A program made the translations under genes and the position numbers. The notes below the pieces were generated by a model, which did not search any database, had not been told where the DNA came from, and saw nothing but the letters and a program-made list of their open reading frames with translations. This document shows positions 27,001 to 34,442 of a DNA stretch of 39,891 nucleotides, piece by piece. How positions within the stretch are numbered: position 1 is the stretch's first letter; every line of letters starts with the position of its first letter. The DNA is from JAWXCH01 sp034440595. Lineage in GTDB: Bacteria; Planctomycetota; Planctomycetia; Pirellulales; JALHPA01. The stretch spans positions 1 to 39,891 of the forward strand of contig JAWXCH010000219.1 of NCBI GenBank assembly GCA_034440595.1, given 5' to 3'.

Positions 27001-28408
27001 GCTGTCGCTTGGTCTGACGGCAATTGCTGGTGGTCAGCCGGTTCAATACAATTGGAGAATCGATCTGCAACGTGACAGGCCCGTCGTGACGAATGGCCGC
27101 GGCTGGATAAATCCGCGGCAGCCGCCAATTCTTGCCCGCATTCAAAGGAGCGACCGCCAACAAGCGGATAGTGCGTCCCCCTTTTTCGATAGGCTCGGCA
27201 AATTGAAGCAAGACGCGTTTGGGCGCGTTCTCACTGCTGCTTTGGACCGACCAGGGGATCAGGGAATCGCCTTGGCGGACCGATAGCAGAGTCAATGAAG
27301 GATGATATTCAATGGCCAACTGTTGTGTCGAACCAACCAGCGGTTCGACTTTCCATTCTGCGGAAAGCTGCAAGCCTTTGGCAGAAATTACATACGAAGG
27401 AGTGGTCTTGCAAAGCACAGTTGGCCCGTCCCCGAGGACCTGCGAGATTGGTTCCAGTCTTAAATCAAATTCGCTATTTCCACCGAGCATCACAGTCCAC
27501 TTCAACTGGCCATCATCGGTGCGCTGCGGAGCTCCAACTACACCTTGTTCGACCTTTGGTCGCCACTCTGCTGGCAACGTCAAATGCAATCGGTTGACCG
27601 CACATTGCGCCAGCGACAAGTGAAACACCAGATCACGGTTACTTTGACGATCAGCTTTTGCGGACCACTGAAAGCGAATCTTACCGGAATTCTTCACGCG
27701 CAAATTCGTTTGGCCCGCTGCATTGACTCCCAGAGTCGCCGCGTCCAATGTGGCCGGCTCAATCCAAATGGGATTGATAATCGGTTGTCGTGGCGATCCT
27801 AGCCAGATGGTGGCAGGTTTCTCGCCAACGTGCTTGACGATCCACTGACCCTGGCCCGTCAAGTCCTTCCCTTGCAGGACAGCTTCGTATTCCGCTTGAA
27901 CTAATGCAGAGGTTGTTGGTGCAGCCGGGTTCGCCGCAGTCGACTCGAGTTGCGCTATCCGTCGATTGAATTCTTCCTTCGACATCGGCACTAGTCGCTG
28001 CGTCGATGGCCAGTTGGCAATTTGAGCCTCTGGGACACGTACCTGGCGAAATTTCAGCGGTTCGGTTGCCATCAGTGCGGGGGCCGCTTTTGCGGTCAGG
28101 TCTCTATTCGGTGCACCAGACTTCGCGGCTGGCAAAGTGGACGAAACCGGCGTTGCATTTGAGTCTGAGGCAGTACTGTCCGTTGCAGGCTCCTGCGGGT
28201 TGACCGTGTCAGTCGTGTTGATTCGCAGTCGGTCACCGCTGGTGCCAGGGACAGCACCTTTCGCCACTGGCTGTGCGTTGGAGTTGGCACCATGCATTCC
28301 AATGCCAAACAATGTCAGAAGCAAAGACAGCGAAGCCAGCCAACGCAATGGCCAGAATCGCCGCGCGATTCGCTCCGAACAGGCATTGCGTAGGACTGAA
28401 TGGTTCAT
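21008..28408 (-). CDS. Giant exported membrane protein of two fused units (unknown function)
   Basis: A protein of about 2466 residues from the ATG at 28408; a longer in-frame start at 28735 would overlap the upstream gene by about 300 bases and is rejected. Unit 1 (about 1-1320) starts with a basic stretch and hydrophobic signal (LRWLASLSLLLTLFGIGMHG), then a low-complexity linker, then VPMSKEEF at 141-148. Roughly 1000 beta-rich residues follow, ending in about three membrane helices near 1243-1310. A second signal-like segment (AVMATVLLTIACWASSALAQ, about 1335-1355) then opens unit 2. It contains YYLPESFYQELIRRTPE near 1385, more beta-rich sequence and three further helices at about 2390-2455. 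Segments of both units align by eye with each other and with the 1265-residue protein encoded 28 bases upstream. No catalytic motif or known domain is recognised. A structural envelope role is inference. Confidence 0.85.
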   Translation of the reverse strand: MNHSVLRNACSERIARRFWPLRWLASLSLLLTLFGIGMHGANSNAQPVAKGAVPGTSGDRLRINTTDTVNPQEPATDSTASDSNATPVSSTLPAAKSGAPNRDLTAKAAPALMATEPLKFRQVRVPEAQIANWPSTQRLVPMSKEEFNRRIAQLESTAANPAAPTTSALVQAEYEAVLQGKDLTGQGQWIVKHVGEKPATIWLGSPRQPIINPIWIEPATLDAATLGVNAAGQTNLRVKNSGKIRFQWSAKADRQSNRDLVFHLSLAQCAVNRLHLTLPAEWRPKVEQGVVGAPQRTDDGQLKWTVMLGGNSEFDLRLEPISQVLGDGPTVLCKTTPSYVISAKGLQLSAEWKVEPLVGSTQQLAIEYHPSLTLLSVRQGDSLIPWSVQSSSENAPKRVLLQFAEPIEKGGRTIRLLAVAPLNAGKNWRLPRIYPAAAIRHDGPVTLQIDSPIVLNRLTTSNCRQTKRQQIAGPQPSEAFAFQPLTSDAEIDVQVAARRDLLQAEVATSVEFLGTEVKGRLEANLRAIQGDRFQIAAEVSPDWIIESVSSSPPDLVADWERQRSSATSTLLTVQLARNVNAERPVRLIVNAQRRRAGLEDTMRIDDLRIVDFQDIAVTRQIVALRSVGPYRLDFQKAENLTRLDARNLSTSDAALLGANPKGLLFVVDAAAEDMRLRLVREVPQFSGAIRVQTTLSNDSLTESYRFECIPAANELDRVVVHFSEARSEPPQWSVENEPKNTISARKLTGDQCVAIGAPLRGETWEVTLQNPLSDPFALLASRVAPSAPTLPLALASLVQSTSQRGEIVIRSIADAIPDVQYRRLVAIPSPAEAPGQVRSTLITLEYQPNDDLFTPEGALVSLQSPADNQLTNGWIWNWHTDAYLDASGTLEQHATIQVEAAGKLRLQAKFSGVETVPVVIVNGVRAKVDQYDAVSGELGIDLPRSDRFPTVELIWRTAGTPLSIFSHAQLSTPTVNIPVLKRSWTVWLPPGLELADSASGSQAFSAPQNSWTKRLFGPLGRGADQDSFKPWSRRDWQDVSGGQSASPQVELCAQELIEQLRSSVTGSTLGSSTNGSTFGEKIYAAWIDSSKPLKGNSLPLLIHVAALQQAGLDQRSTFASEDGTIPRSRSAVTDELMVLVHPKGLLLTTESFARQWIGSAEIKPAGLQHISAGTLSAAFDSGTLASTIGPVVPVETWISLPPTSGGWKKVSTASATKQLYREWTTYHFTDNGTAALNLWIVRPATVRSLACALFLLTALAFWKIKSFSGPMGAILLGICAFVAMLLPTVLISLGAAAFVGILFGAFCRRFTPIASDTDHNAAVHKPELESTASRAVMATVLLTIACWASSALAQTTVDSSASPTGTIFEVVIPIDDRQQPTGDTYYLPESFYQELIRRTPERPAVSAEWLLIASQYEGDISRGNSGILQGSDWKMNFRIVTFTDNAQVRLPLSLDEIDIVPGSITLDGKPLAADFDFADGHFIVSLETAGIHQLQIGFRPQLGTGTNGVFDFAIPSCPNSTIELSAGNLSSEIDLTIFGVQRLDPATNRISGQIGNASRAIARLDESIPRDRSKPEVDADELLWLKVKPSGTQLDVRWNLNVRRGQLRNLKLQLDPRWQMLPPSAVSNIRDVSRHGSQGNQVTLHFTEPVTDQQTVDLSFIPIESLPQTPFAFPTMRLLEADEVRRFVALSVDPMYEPTIPEVKTFASVTPLRFASIWGVYEATPLVAAQQMAPEAKWELRVAPLKSLVQTSERTWIHVGREAARWHWSSDLVVTGDVRSQLRLKVPPDYEVSHLELRDQTGLRNLRWSRLQNEVSVFLESPLGGSATLAVHGQIPLTKTGVILAQSLRMEDAVCESGNLLITRDPNTQVSIGKAVPDKSLSELQSVPTFQRLPWDEAGADTAALHSTLVAAFAIEKEFQKLALQVASAPPTVTAQQVTVMSRTDDIWMATVHWDLTVASGVLDEIRVNVPANWKGPFELSPALPYETVVLPGEDRQQVIVRLDGLAKKNVQLQMQAPVNAEVDRRIRVPMVELLGMSKIRNLLVLPTEHNLQRLEWNTGGLSEPSPSEPLPDELKKSLAVDPRSRVYSVISQQFQPDLFSTQKIVGDPQVRLAEIALVWNDGSIGAGTATFDLDPAGAASCLLALPPGHELVSVTTDGNPANLLPVADLRWRVRLSAGGLPQRIAVIYRGSSSDSIGSNAKRFQAPELVGLPVHQTIWTIAGPRDTGVAKLQHRTSDERELSSVEFELLRLKSMVTLMEEAESPLSELPSATVQHWYAAWLERYVVLRSNVEREIKFSEQATKVRESKLQLAEIDARQSGLTSRLAKFLPIGFSVPVPGPGVTQLAMDTSRNVHSPIYIACSGKCPSVEVNYPQRTLGSSPPQMPQALLVSGTVLAAAWLLTSQRASRQLERWPRVAGVALGVFWWLFLSPSWIGWLIVAACVLSPSIGPFADPVADSESGSARY

Positions 28409-28436
28409 TGCACCGTGCGATTTATGTGGCGTAGTA

Positions 28437-31400
28437 CTACTGTTGAATTCGCGAATCAGAACTGTCCGGTGGCCGCGGTAGCGCTGCTGTTGCTGTGGAC
28501 CCCGTCCGTCCGCCATTTGACGCGTTGCCGGTGCCTGACTCCTTTCGAGAAATGGAACTGCCCGCGGATCGATTTCCCGGTGGGTCACTTCGCAATTCAT
28601 TGCCGGCCGGTCCGCCGTTTGAGGTGGTAGCCGCGCCTGGTGGAATTGCCAAATGCGCGTTGGTCCCAGTAGTGCCTGGCACACTAGCTCGGCCGCCAGC
28701 AGCGCTGCCAGTGGCAGCACTGTTGCTTGACACACCAGAGCCAGTCAAGCTTGTTATTGAGTGGCTGCCGTGGCTTTCAGCAGTGCCAGCCCGATTCAGC
28801 GCCTCGGTCGAACGATGTGACAAAATCGAACTGCGACTGACGGTTGAAACAGGTGCCACGCCAGGCCGAGCTGGCCGGCGCAAAAATCGATACAGAAGTA
28901 CCGCTAACAGAGAAAGAACCACCCCGATTATGGAAGCTTGCAAAACTAGTAACGCGGGTTCTGGAAATGCGATCGAGGCCGCACCTAGCAATAGAATAGC
29001 TATCAGTGCGGTGATCGGTCGCTGTACGACGGGCACATAAATCAGTACCAGTGTTGCGACCAAAAGGATCAGTGAGGGAAGGAATACCACAGTGCCACGG
29101 CGTGCAATGCGAACTTCATACGTTCCTTTGGATCCGAAGCTGCTGAACAGATAAGGATTCGTGGCTTCTGGTATTGGATTCCGCTTGACCGCTCCAACCA
29201 ATGCTTCCAATTGTGGCTGATCCTTCAAATCAGTTCGCCCAAATCCGACTCCTTTCCAGTTCCAGCGGTACTCGGGAGTGAGCGAATTTGCCGACCAAAT
29301 CAGATGCTCATCGCGAGGCACAATCAACTGCCAATACATCTTGCGCATCCAGACATCGCCGGTAAAAGTCGGCGCATTGAGAGTGACCAGCCCGGTATCG
29401 CTCTCATGATTCAGATATTGATAGCGAAGTTCGATGGTGTGCTGTGGACCGGTAGTGGCTGAATTGGCCAATTGAATAGTGACCTGACGGTCTTCATCAA
29501 TGTCTGGAAACTGCCTTACCTGATCGAGCAGGATCTCAAAGTCGGCGGTGCTGACTTGTTCAGGCAGTCTTAACTGAACTTGTGGTTCGCGAGTGTCCAC
29601 TTGAAATACCGCACGCTCTTGTCGAACATCTCCTAGCAATTCGGTTTGAACCCAGCCACATTCAACCACGGTCTTGCCGTAGACTTTCTGCTCCTGAATG
29701 CTCACTGATAGGGGGAGCGTCGTCTCGCGAGCAGAAGTGAGCAGTTGCAACTGGTTTGAAGTCGGGGCATCGCTCTTGACTCGTTTGGTCCAGGCATCCC
29801 CCCGGACCAATACGTTCAATCCAGGCTCAACCGTTAATGTTGCGGTGTTTGCTGTGAGACGTCCCTCCAGCGGCATACACAATGGAAGATCTACCACCTG
29901 CATGGCAGCAGGCTGTAGGCTTTCCAAGGGCAGAACATATTGCAAATCCAATTGCAGCGCGCCAATGCGTGGCTTGGAAAGCACTAGTTGCATGCGCAAA
30001 GTATTTGTGGAGTCGTCTTCGGCAATGACGAGTGGTGTCAACTTTTGGCCATCCAGACTGGCCTCGATCGTCTGCGTTGGACGGTCCAGGTTCCGGGGAA
30101 CGATCAAGGTGATACGATCCAACGGCTCATACAGCACTTCGTAATTCAGTTTCTGCTCGATCAGCAGATCGCGACTGCGGACCTGAATCGCGCTACCAAC
30201 TTGAACGGATACCTTTTGTCGGTATTCGGCGACACTGCCGACATACTTGGATTGCGACCGTTCAGCACGAAAAAACAGCGGTGCCTGTTGCCGTTCAGGC
30301 AAAGCAATACTCGTAACGGGACGCTGCGCGCTCATGTCGACTAACTCTTCAACGCGAGTCGTCAGTTCGATATTGTCTGCCGGCACAATGGCCACCGTCG
30401 CCGGGTTGACCGTGTCGGCCAACAGGTACGGCATGGCCAGCTCAAGCTGACTGGCGTTGGCCGGATGCGCGCGACGTGCAGTCAGCGTGATTTCGACATC
30501 TCCCACCGTAGGCTGTATGAGTGGGAGCTGGATCCGCGACTCATCCCCGGCCACCAACATTGGTGAATCGACGACGTTTGCAGGTCCAATCTCTTCAATC
30601 GTCCAGCCTGGCATTTCCAGCTCAAAGTCAAATACTTTGGCACCGCGGACTGCGTACTTCAGCCGCGCCTGCAATCTGGTTTCCGTAGCATCAACCAGAA
30701 AAACATATTCCGGATCCACGATCACTCGCGTCTTGCGAGGCACGATCCGCGCGTTCAGTGTGAATGGCTGGCCGACATACTCGAATGCGGCCAGCAAGTC
30801 CTTTCGTTTTAACGCTTCAGCCGGTTCGTCAATTTGCCGAACGCGAGCACGTTTATCCCAGAGGACTTGCCAGTCACCGACCACGACCAAGGCGATTTGA
30901 CCACCTTGCCGATACAGTTCCGCTCCCTCGACTTCAAAGCCGGCCAGTTCCAGGATTTCATCCTCTTTGGTGACATCGTAAGCTCGTTCGGTTACGAGTT
31001 TGACATCAACTGGCCCTGTGGTCGGCTGGTCGAGAGTGACCTTCACCTCCGGCGGCGTGGTGTTCGCAATCGGAGAAATGGTCACTCCTGGCTGCTTTCC
31101 ACCGGTTGAGACTGCCCCTTTAGGCAGCTTCACACGAAAGCTGTCGAACTCTGCTCCAAAACTGCGAACAGTCAAAGTCATTTCGCTGGTCACACTTCGA
31201 CCGTCAATCTTTAATAAGCATAGTCCGTTGGCCTCGAGTAATGTGGGCAGTCGCGCAGTAAGTTTGTCGCTGGTTGACCATTGCAAGTGGAATGGCCCGC
31301 TGACTCCCAGGGTGCTAATCCGCGAGCGATCGCCAGCAATCTTGGTGAGGTCCGGTACGGTCTTTCCGCTGGAGCTGATCTCCGTGGCGGTGCCCGGAAC

Positions 31401-32234
31401 ATCCAGCGTCAGCTTGGAACTGACCGCACTCGGCAATTGCAGAACCAGCCGGGTGGCGTTGCTCACCGCTACCAAAGGAGCAACCAGTTTGAGGTTGAGT
31501 TGGTGTTCGCTCTGCTTTTCGCCCCGGATCAAGACTACATATTCGCCACTGGCTTTGTCGAACTGAAGTACGTGCTCCCCCTCTCCTTTGTACTCGGCCC
31601 CGGGCTGCAGTGCTGCGGAACCTAGCCCAAGGGGAATTCTCGTCCAACCCGCTTCGCTGAGTCGCAATTGAACTTGAACCTGAAGATCCACATTGCTGCC
31701 GCTAACTTCGCCAGTCACGGTGAGCTGCTGGATGCTGGCGCCAGGCGCTTGACGAGGCTGCTTCAATTGTTTCTTCAGTTGATAAAGTTCAGTGAACTCC
31801 TCCAAAGTCATCCCTGGAACCGGAACCAGCACACCGTCTTTGTCGTACAGTCGGTAAGTGACCTCCGGCTGAATCTGCTGAACTGAACCGGATGGTGCAG
31901 TAGGCCCCGCCTTGGCTGCCGGTTTCGAAGCAGGCCCGACAGTATTGCCATTCGGCGGCACAACTGGGGCCGCGATGCCAGTGTCGGGCGTGCCGGAAAC
32001 CGGTGAAGCCGTATCACCAGCGGCGGGAGTCACTTGTGCTGGAACTACCGGGCCGATGCCGCGAAGAGCCGGCAGGGGTGTCGCCGGACGGACTTCCGGG
32101 CGGCCAACCTGAGCTGAACCCGTCGCAGGCGCGGCACCCCTCGGCTGCGTCGTTTGCCCCTGTAGGACAACGGACCAGCAGCACGCCAGACAGAGTGTGA
32201 GCGTCAGATTAAAGGTTCTTCGCAAGAAAAGCAC
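28437..32234 (-). CDS. Large exported membrane protein, paralogous unit (unknown function)
   Basis: A 1265-residue protein. The GTG at 32234 starts a signal peptide (FNLTLTLCLACCWSVVLQGQ), followed by a Pro/Ala/Gly-rich linker of about 100 residues. VPVPGMTLEEFTELYQL lies at about 137-153, and about 900 beta-rich residues follow without a recognised domain. Three membrane helices span about 1048-1120 (VFLPSLILLVATLVLIYVPV, ALIAILLLGAASIAF, IIGVVLSLLAVLLYRF). A basic boundary and about 145 Ser/Gly/Thr-rich residues form the tail. The order and several motifs match both units of the giant protein encoded immediately downstream. Examples are MTLEEF versus MSKEEF, and MYWQLIVPRDE before the helices versus SWTVWLPPGLE. 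The two genes are 28 bases apart and surely cotranscribed. I do not recognise the family. Confidence 0.85.
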   Translation of the reverse strand: MLFLRRTFNLTLTLCLACCWSVVLQGQTTQPRGAAPATGSAQVGRPEVRPATPLPALRGIGPVVPAQVTPAAGDTASPVSGTPDTGIAAPVVPPNGNTVGPASKPAAKAGPTAPSGSVQQIQPEVTYRLYDKDGVLVPVPGMTLEEFTELYQLKKQLKQPRQAPGASIQQLTVTGEVSGSNVDLQVQVQLRLSEAGWTRIPLGLGSAALQPGAEYKGEGEHVLQFDKASGEYVVLIRGEKQSEHQLNLKLVAPLVAVSNATRLVLQLPSAVSSKLTLDVPGTATEISSSGKTVPDLTKIAGDRSRISTLGVSGPFHLQWSTSDKLTARLPTLLEANGLCLLKIDGRSVTSEMTLTVRSFGAEFDSFRVKLPKGAVSTGGKQPGVTISPIANTTPPEVKVTLDQPTTGPVDVKLVTERAYDVTKEDEILELAGFEVEGAELYRQGGQIALVVVGDWQVLWDKRARVRQIDEPAEALKRKDLLAAFEYVGQPFTLNARIVPRKTRVIVDPEYVFLVDATETRLQARLKYAVRGAKVFDFELEMPGWTIEEIGPANVVDSPMLVAGDESRIQLPLIQPTVGDVEITLTARRAHPANASQLELAMPYLLADTVNPATVAIVPADNIELTTRVEELVDMSAQRPVTSIALPERQQAPLFFRAERSQSKYVGSVAEYRQKVSVQVGSAIQVRSRDLLIEQKLNYEVLYEPLDRITLIVPRNLDRPTQTIEASLDGQKLTPLVIAEDDSTNTLRMQLVLSKPRIGALQLDLQYVLPLESLQPAAMQVVDLPLCMPLEGRLTANTATLTVEPGLNVLVRGDAWTKRVKSDAPTSNQLQLLTSARETTLPLSVSIQEQKVYGKTVVECGWVQTELLGDVRQERAVFQVDTREPQVQLRLPEQVSTADFEILLDQVRQFPDIDEDRQVTIQLANSATTGPQHTIELRYQYLNHESDTGLVTLNAPTFTGDVWMRKMYWQLIVPRDEHLIWSANSLTPEYRWNWKGVGFGRTDLKDQPQLEALVGAVKRNPIPEATNPYLFSSFGSKGTYEVRIARRGTVVFLPSLILLVATLVLIYVPVVQRPITALIAILLLGAASIAFPEPALLVLQASIIGVVLSLLAVLLYRFLRRPARPGVAPVSTVSRSSILSHRSTEALNRAGTAESHGSHSITSLTGSGVSSNSAATGSAAGGRASVPGTTGTNAHLAIPPGAATTSNGGPAGNELRSDPPGNRSAGSSISRKESGTGNASNGGRTGSTATAALPRPPDSSDSRIQQ

Positions 32235-32346
32235 CCTGTTCCGGCCAGCCGCCGTCCTGGCGCCTGGTCGATTGAAGCCGCGATGAGATAAGCTATGGAG
32301 CGGACAATCTCCATTGTACCTGCGGCAGGGCGTAACTTGAAGCTTT

Positions 32347-33126
32347 TCAAGGGAGATCGGCGTTAATTAGCTTCAGCATTTCCTGGTGCAACGGCAGGGT
32401 AGCGGCTGCCAAAAACTGCGGGCGGTCGAGTGAAAAGGCTGTTCCATCGATCCCAGTCATGATTCCGCCGGCCTCTTTCACCAAAAGTGCCCCGGCGGCA
32501 ACGTCCCAGGATTTGGTCTCTCTGGCCCAAAATCCATCAAAACGCCCGGCGGCGACATATGCCAGGTTCAAAGCGGCTGAACCGGTACGGCGAATTCCCT
32601 GTGCCACTGCTAACACGCGAATGAAGTCCTGAATCTCGCGATCCGACCGTCGGACATTTGGCGGAAATCCGCACGCCACCAAGGCTTGCGTCACGGAACT
32701 GGCCGTGCTGACACGCATCGGTTCACCGTTCAAATAGGCACCCTCGCCGGCGGAGGCGAGGTAACATTCGTTGGCATTCGGATCAATAATTGTAGCCGCA
32801 AGTAAATTGCCCTGGTGTTCCAGGGCAATGGAGACACAGTAATGCGGCACAGCGTGGGCGTAGTTAGTGGTGCCATCCAACGGATCAACGACCCAGCGGA
32901 ACTCCGATTTCCGCTCCTGGAAAGCCTGATCCTCTTCGCCCAGCACATCATGGTCGGGAAATGCCGTAAGAATAACGACCTTGATAGCTTCCTGCGCGGC
33001 CAGATCGGCCTCGGTGACCAGGTCCGCCGGCCCTTTCTCGCGTATCTTGAACCGGCCGACCCAATCGACCAGCACGGCAGCTCCGGCGCGAGCTGCTTGT
33101 TCGCAAACCTCAATATAGCTTGGCAT
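32347..33126 (-). CDS. Inositol monophosphatase family protein
   Basis: A Mg2+-dependent phosphatase of the IMPase/SuhB/FIG superfamily, 259 residues (usual length), cytoplasmic. The metal-binding motifs are complete: GEED at 63-66, DPLDGTTNY at 81-89 and WDVAAG at 207-212. The loop RRTGSAALNLAYVAAGRFDG is typical of inositol monophosphatases. SuhB-type, histidinol-phosphatase or other sugar-phosphate specificity cannot be separated by eye. The ATG at 33126 overlaps the stop codon of a small upstream ORF by one base (TAATG), which suggests translational coupling if that ORF is real. The downstream neighbour on the same strand, 112 bases away, is the 1265-residue envelope protein gene, so readthrough is possible. 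Confidence 0.93.
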   Translation of the reverse strand: MPSYIEVCEQAARAGAAVLVDWVGRFKIREKGPADLVTEADLAAQEAIKVVILTAFPDHDVLGEEDQAFQERKSEFRWVVDPLDGTTNYAHAVPHYCVSIALEHQGNLLAATIIDPNANECYLASAGEGAYLNGEPMRVSTASSVTQALVACGFPPNVRRSDREIQDFIRVLAVAQGIRRTGSAALNLAYVAAGRFDGFWARETKSWDVAAGALLVKEAGGIMTGIDGTAFSLDRPQFLAAATLPLHQEMLKLINADLP

Positions 33127-33431
33127 TAAGTACTTCTTGGATGAATCGTGGCATTGTCTAATTGGTCTTCCATTGGAGTCTTGCGACTCATTGGTCGACC
33201 AAGATTATAGGGTCTCGACTCATTCTTAGCACCGGCTGATTGTGCCAGCATCCGGTACGATTCACGCTCGTTTTCCAGCCACTGTGTCAGCACCGAGGGG
33301 CGATATGCCGGCGGCCAAAAGGGTGGTTGAAAATACTCCGTATCAATTTCGAAATTTTTTTCCGAAAAGCTGGACGCGGTTAAAAATGTTGGTATGATGA
33401 GAGCGTGGTGAGTGAATAATAAAGAGAACAC
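33126..33431 (-). CDS. Possible small protein coupled to the inositol monophosphatase gene
   Basis: An open frame of up to 101 codons whose TAA overlaps the phosphatase ATG as TAATG. The C-terminal half (EYFQPPFWPPAYRPSVLTQW, then polar sequence) has a protein-like composition. The N-terminal part from the GTG at 33431 looks less convincing and overlaps a candidate promoter of the opposite strand. Between GTG 33431 and the ATG that would leave only about 42 residues, I see just one further in-frame GTG and no ribosome binding site. No family recognised. It may be a real short gene with an unusual start or a degraded remnant. Confidence 0.35.
   Translation of the reverse strand: MFSLLFTHHALIIPTFLTASSFSEKNFEIDTEYFQPPFWPPAYRPSVLTQWLENERESYRMLAQSAGAKNESRPYNLGRPMSRKTPMEDQLDNATIHPRST
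33371..33398 (+). promoter_or_regulatory. Candidate promoter of the leader and gene at 33600
   Basis: TGGACG (33371-33376) and TATGAT (33393-33398; five of six -10 matches) are 16 bases apart. This predicts transcription from about 33405 through a structured leader toward the gene at 33600. Confidence 0.4.
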
Positions 33432-33576
33432 GAGTGCGTCTTGTCCGGCAATTGACTGTAGGTTTTATGGTCGCGGTTGCCTAATTTTATTTATCCCGTC
33501 TGGACAGGATTTATTGCTCGGCCTCTTCTCTGTTCCGGCCCCGCTGTCTTACGCAAGTGAGCAGCGGGGTTTTTTT
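33405..33576 (+). ncRNA. Candidate structured leader or small RNA ending in a terminator
   Basis: About 170 bases between the candidate promoter and a strong intrinsic terminator, with no convincing ORF. CTTGTCCGG near 33439-33447 can pair imperfectly with CTGGACAGG near 33500-33508, giving a long-range stem before the terminator. The RNA could be an attenuating leader of the following gene or an independent small RNA. I match it to no known RNA family. Boundaries are inferred. Confidence 0.3.
33539..33576 (+). terminator. Strong intrinsic terminator 24 bases before a start codon
   Basis: CCCCGCTG (33539-33546) pairs perfectly with CAGCGGGG (33562-33569). The interior can extend the stem as CTTAC-GCAA-GTGAG with a GNRA-type tetraloop, and seven T residues follow (33570-33576). 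Orientation is rightward and it precedes the gene at 33600, not following one, so it is either an attenuator or the end of a small RNA. Confidence 0.85.
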
Positions 33577-33599
33577 ATTGCCATTTTCTTGAGGAACGC

Positions 33600-34415
33600 A
33601 TGGCAACTGCTGCCTGGACTCTGCATCAGTTTCAAGCCAGCACGGAACTGACTCTTTTCGTTGATACGCCCCCGCAAACTGTCGATTTGCGGTGCGAAGT
33701 TGACCTGACTCAACCAGCCGATGGCTTAAAGATTCGTCAGCATGGATCCGTCATCGGGAATTTTCTGGCACCACTGCTCCCTCCGGTTGCTGTTGACGAG
33801 ATTGCAGCTCCTGCGACTCAGAAGGAATCAGAACCCACGGCATCGGCCACCAGCCAACTTGATTGCTATGTTCGCGGGGCCGACCTCGTTATCACCTACA
33901 CACTGCAACACCGACCCCTGCGCAGTCAGTTTTACTTACGCCTGTTGCAGCCACAGCAAGAGAGTTTGCGCCATGCGGGTATCGAACTGATCGCGTCAGT
34001 GCAGACGCCGCTGTTGGACAGCAATCCGATCATCGACATTCGATCCATTGTCCAGACTGGCGAGATACTCCGCCTTACTGATGTGCAGCGCGAGACATAT
34101 TCCACGCCGGAGTCATTGCAAGTGCTGGATGGTACGTCCGGTACCGGCTGTTTTCTGATCCGCCTGAAGAACGCGGATTGGACGTATGTCGAGATGGTAC
34201 ACCCGCTCGATTTTTGCGAGAGCCTGCTAATGCCAGACGATCAAGAATCGACTCAGACACGGCTCACGCATCGCCTGTTTGCAGGACGACTGGAAAAAGG
34301 GGTCGTCCTGCGCTCTCGAATACGCGGCGTGTTTGTGCCGCGTCAGAACGACTGCCATGCGGCGGCGGTCGAATATCAGGCATTTGCCAGTTCCGAACCG
34401 CCCCTCACTACTTAG
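33600..34415 (+). CDS. Hypothetical protein behind a terminator-containing leader
   Basis: A 271-residue protein of unknown function with no signal peptide or membrane segment. GAGGAA five bases before the ATG at 33600 supports the start. The composition is that of a soluble, beta-rich protein: alternating hydrophobic stretches such as LTLFVDTPPQTVDLRCEVDL and DLVITYTLQHRPL. An Ala/Thr/Ser-rich linker occurs around residues 62-82. GCFLIRLKNADWTYVEMVHP and the basic C-terminal RSRIRGVFVPRQND could be conserved, but I recognise no motif. The gene is monocistronic and convergent with the HTTM gene. The intrinsic terminator directly upstream makes conditional readthrough a plausible control. Confidence 0.75.
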   Translation: MATAAWTLHQFQASTELTLFVDTPPQTVDLRCEVDLTQPADGLKIRQHGSVIGNFLAPLLPPVAVDEIAAPATQKESEPTASATSQLDCYVRGADLVITYTLQHRPLRSQFYLRLLQPQQESLRHAGIELIASVQTPLLDSNPIIDIRSIVQTGEILRLTDVQRETYSTPESLQVLDGTSGTGCFLIRLKNADWTYVEMVHPLDFCESLLMPDDQESTQTRLTHRLFAGRLEKGVVLRSRIRGVFVPRQNDCHAAAVEYQAFASSEPPLTT

Positions 34416-34442
34416 TGCATTGTACTTATTAGCCGTTGGGCG

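Noticed and set aside
21055..28630. Many plus-strand open frames (up to about 180 codons) opposite the giant genes
   Set aside because: They have no start context or recognisable motifs and are mirror frames of long minus-strand coding sequence.
28409..28735. N-terminal extension of the giant protein from the in-frame start at 28735
   Set aside because: It would overlap the coding end of the upstream gene by about 300 bases, and the signal peptide begins at the ATG at 28408.
33412..33651. A 79-codon plus-strand frame through the leader of the gene at 33600
   Set aside because: It runs through the terminator hairpin and past the well-supported start at 33600 in another frame.
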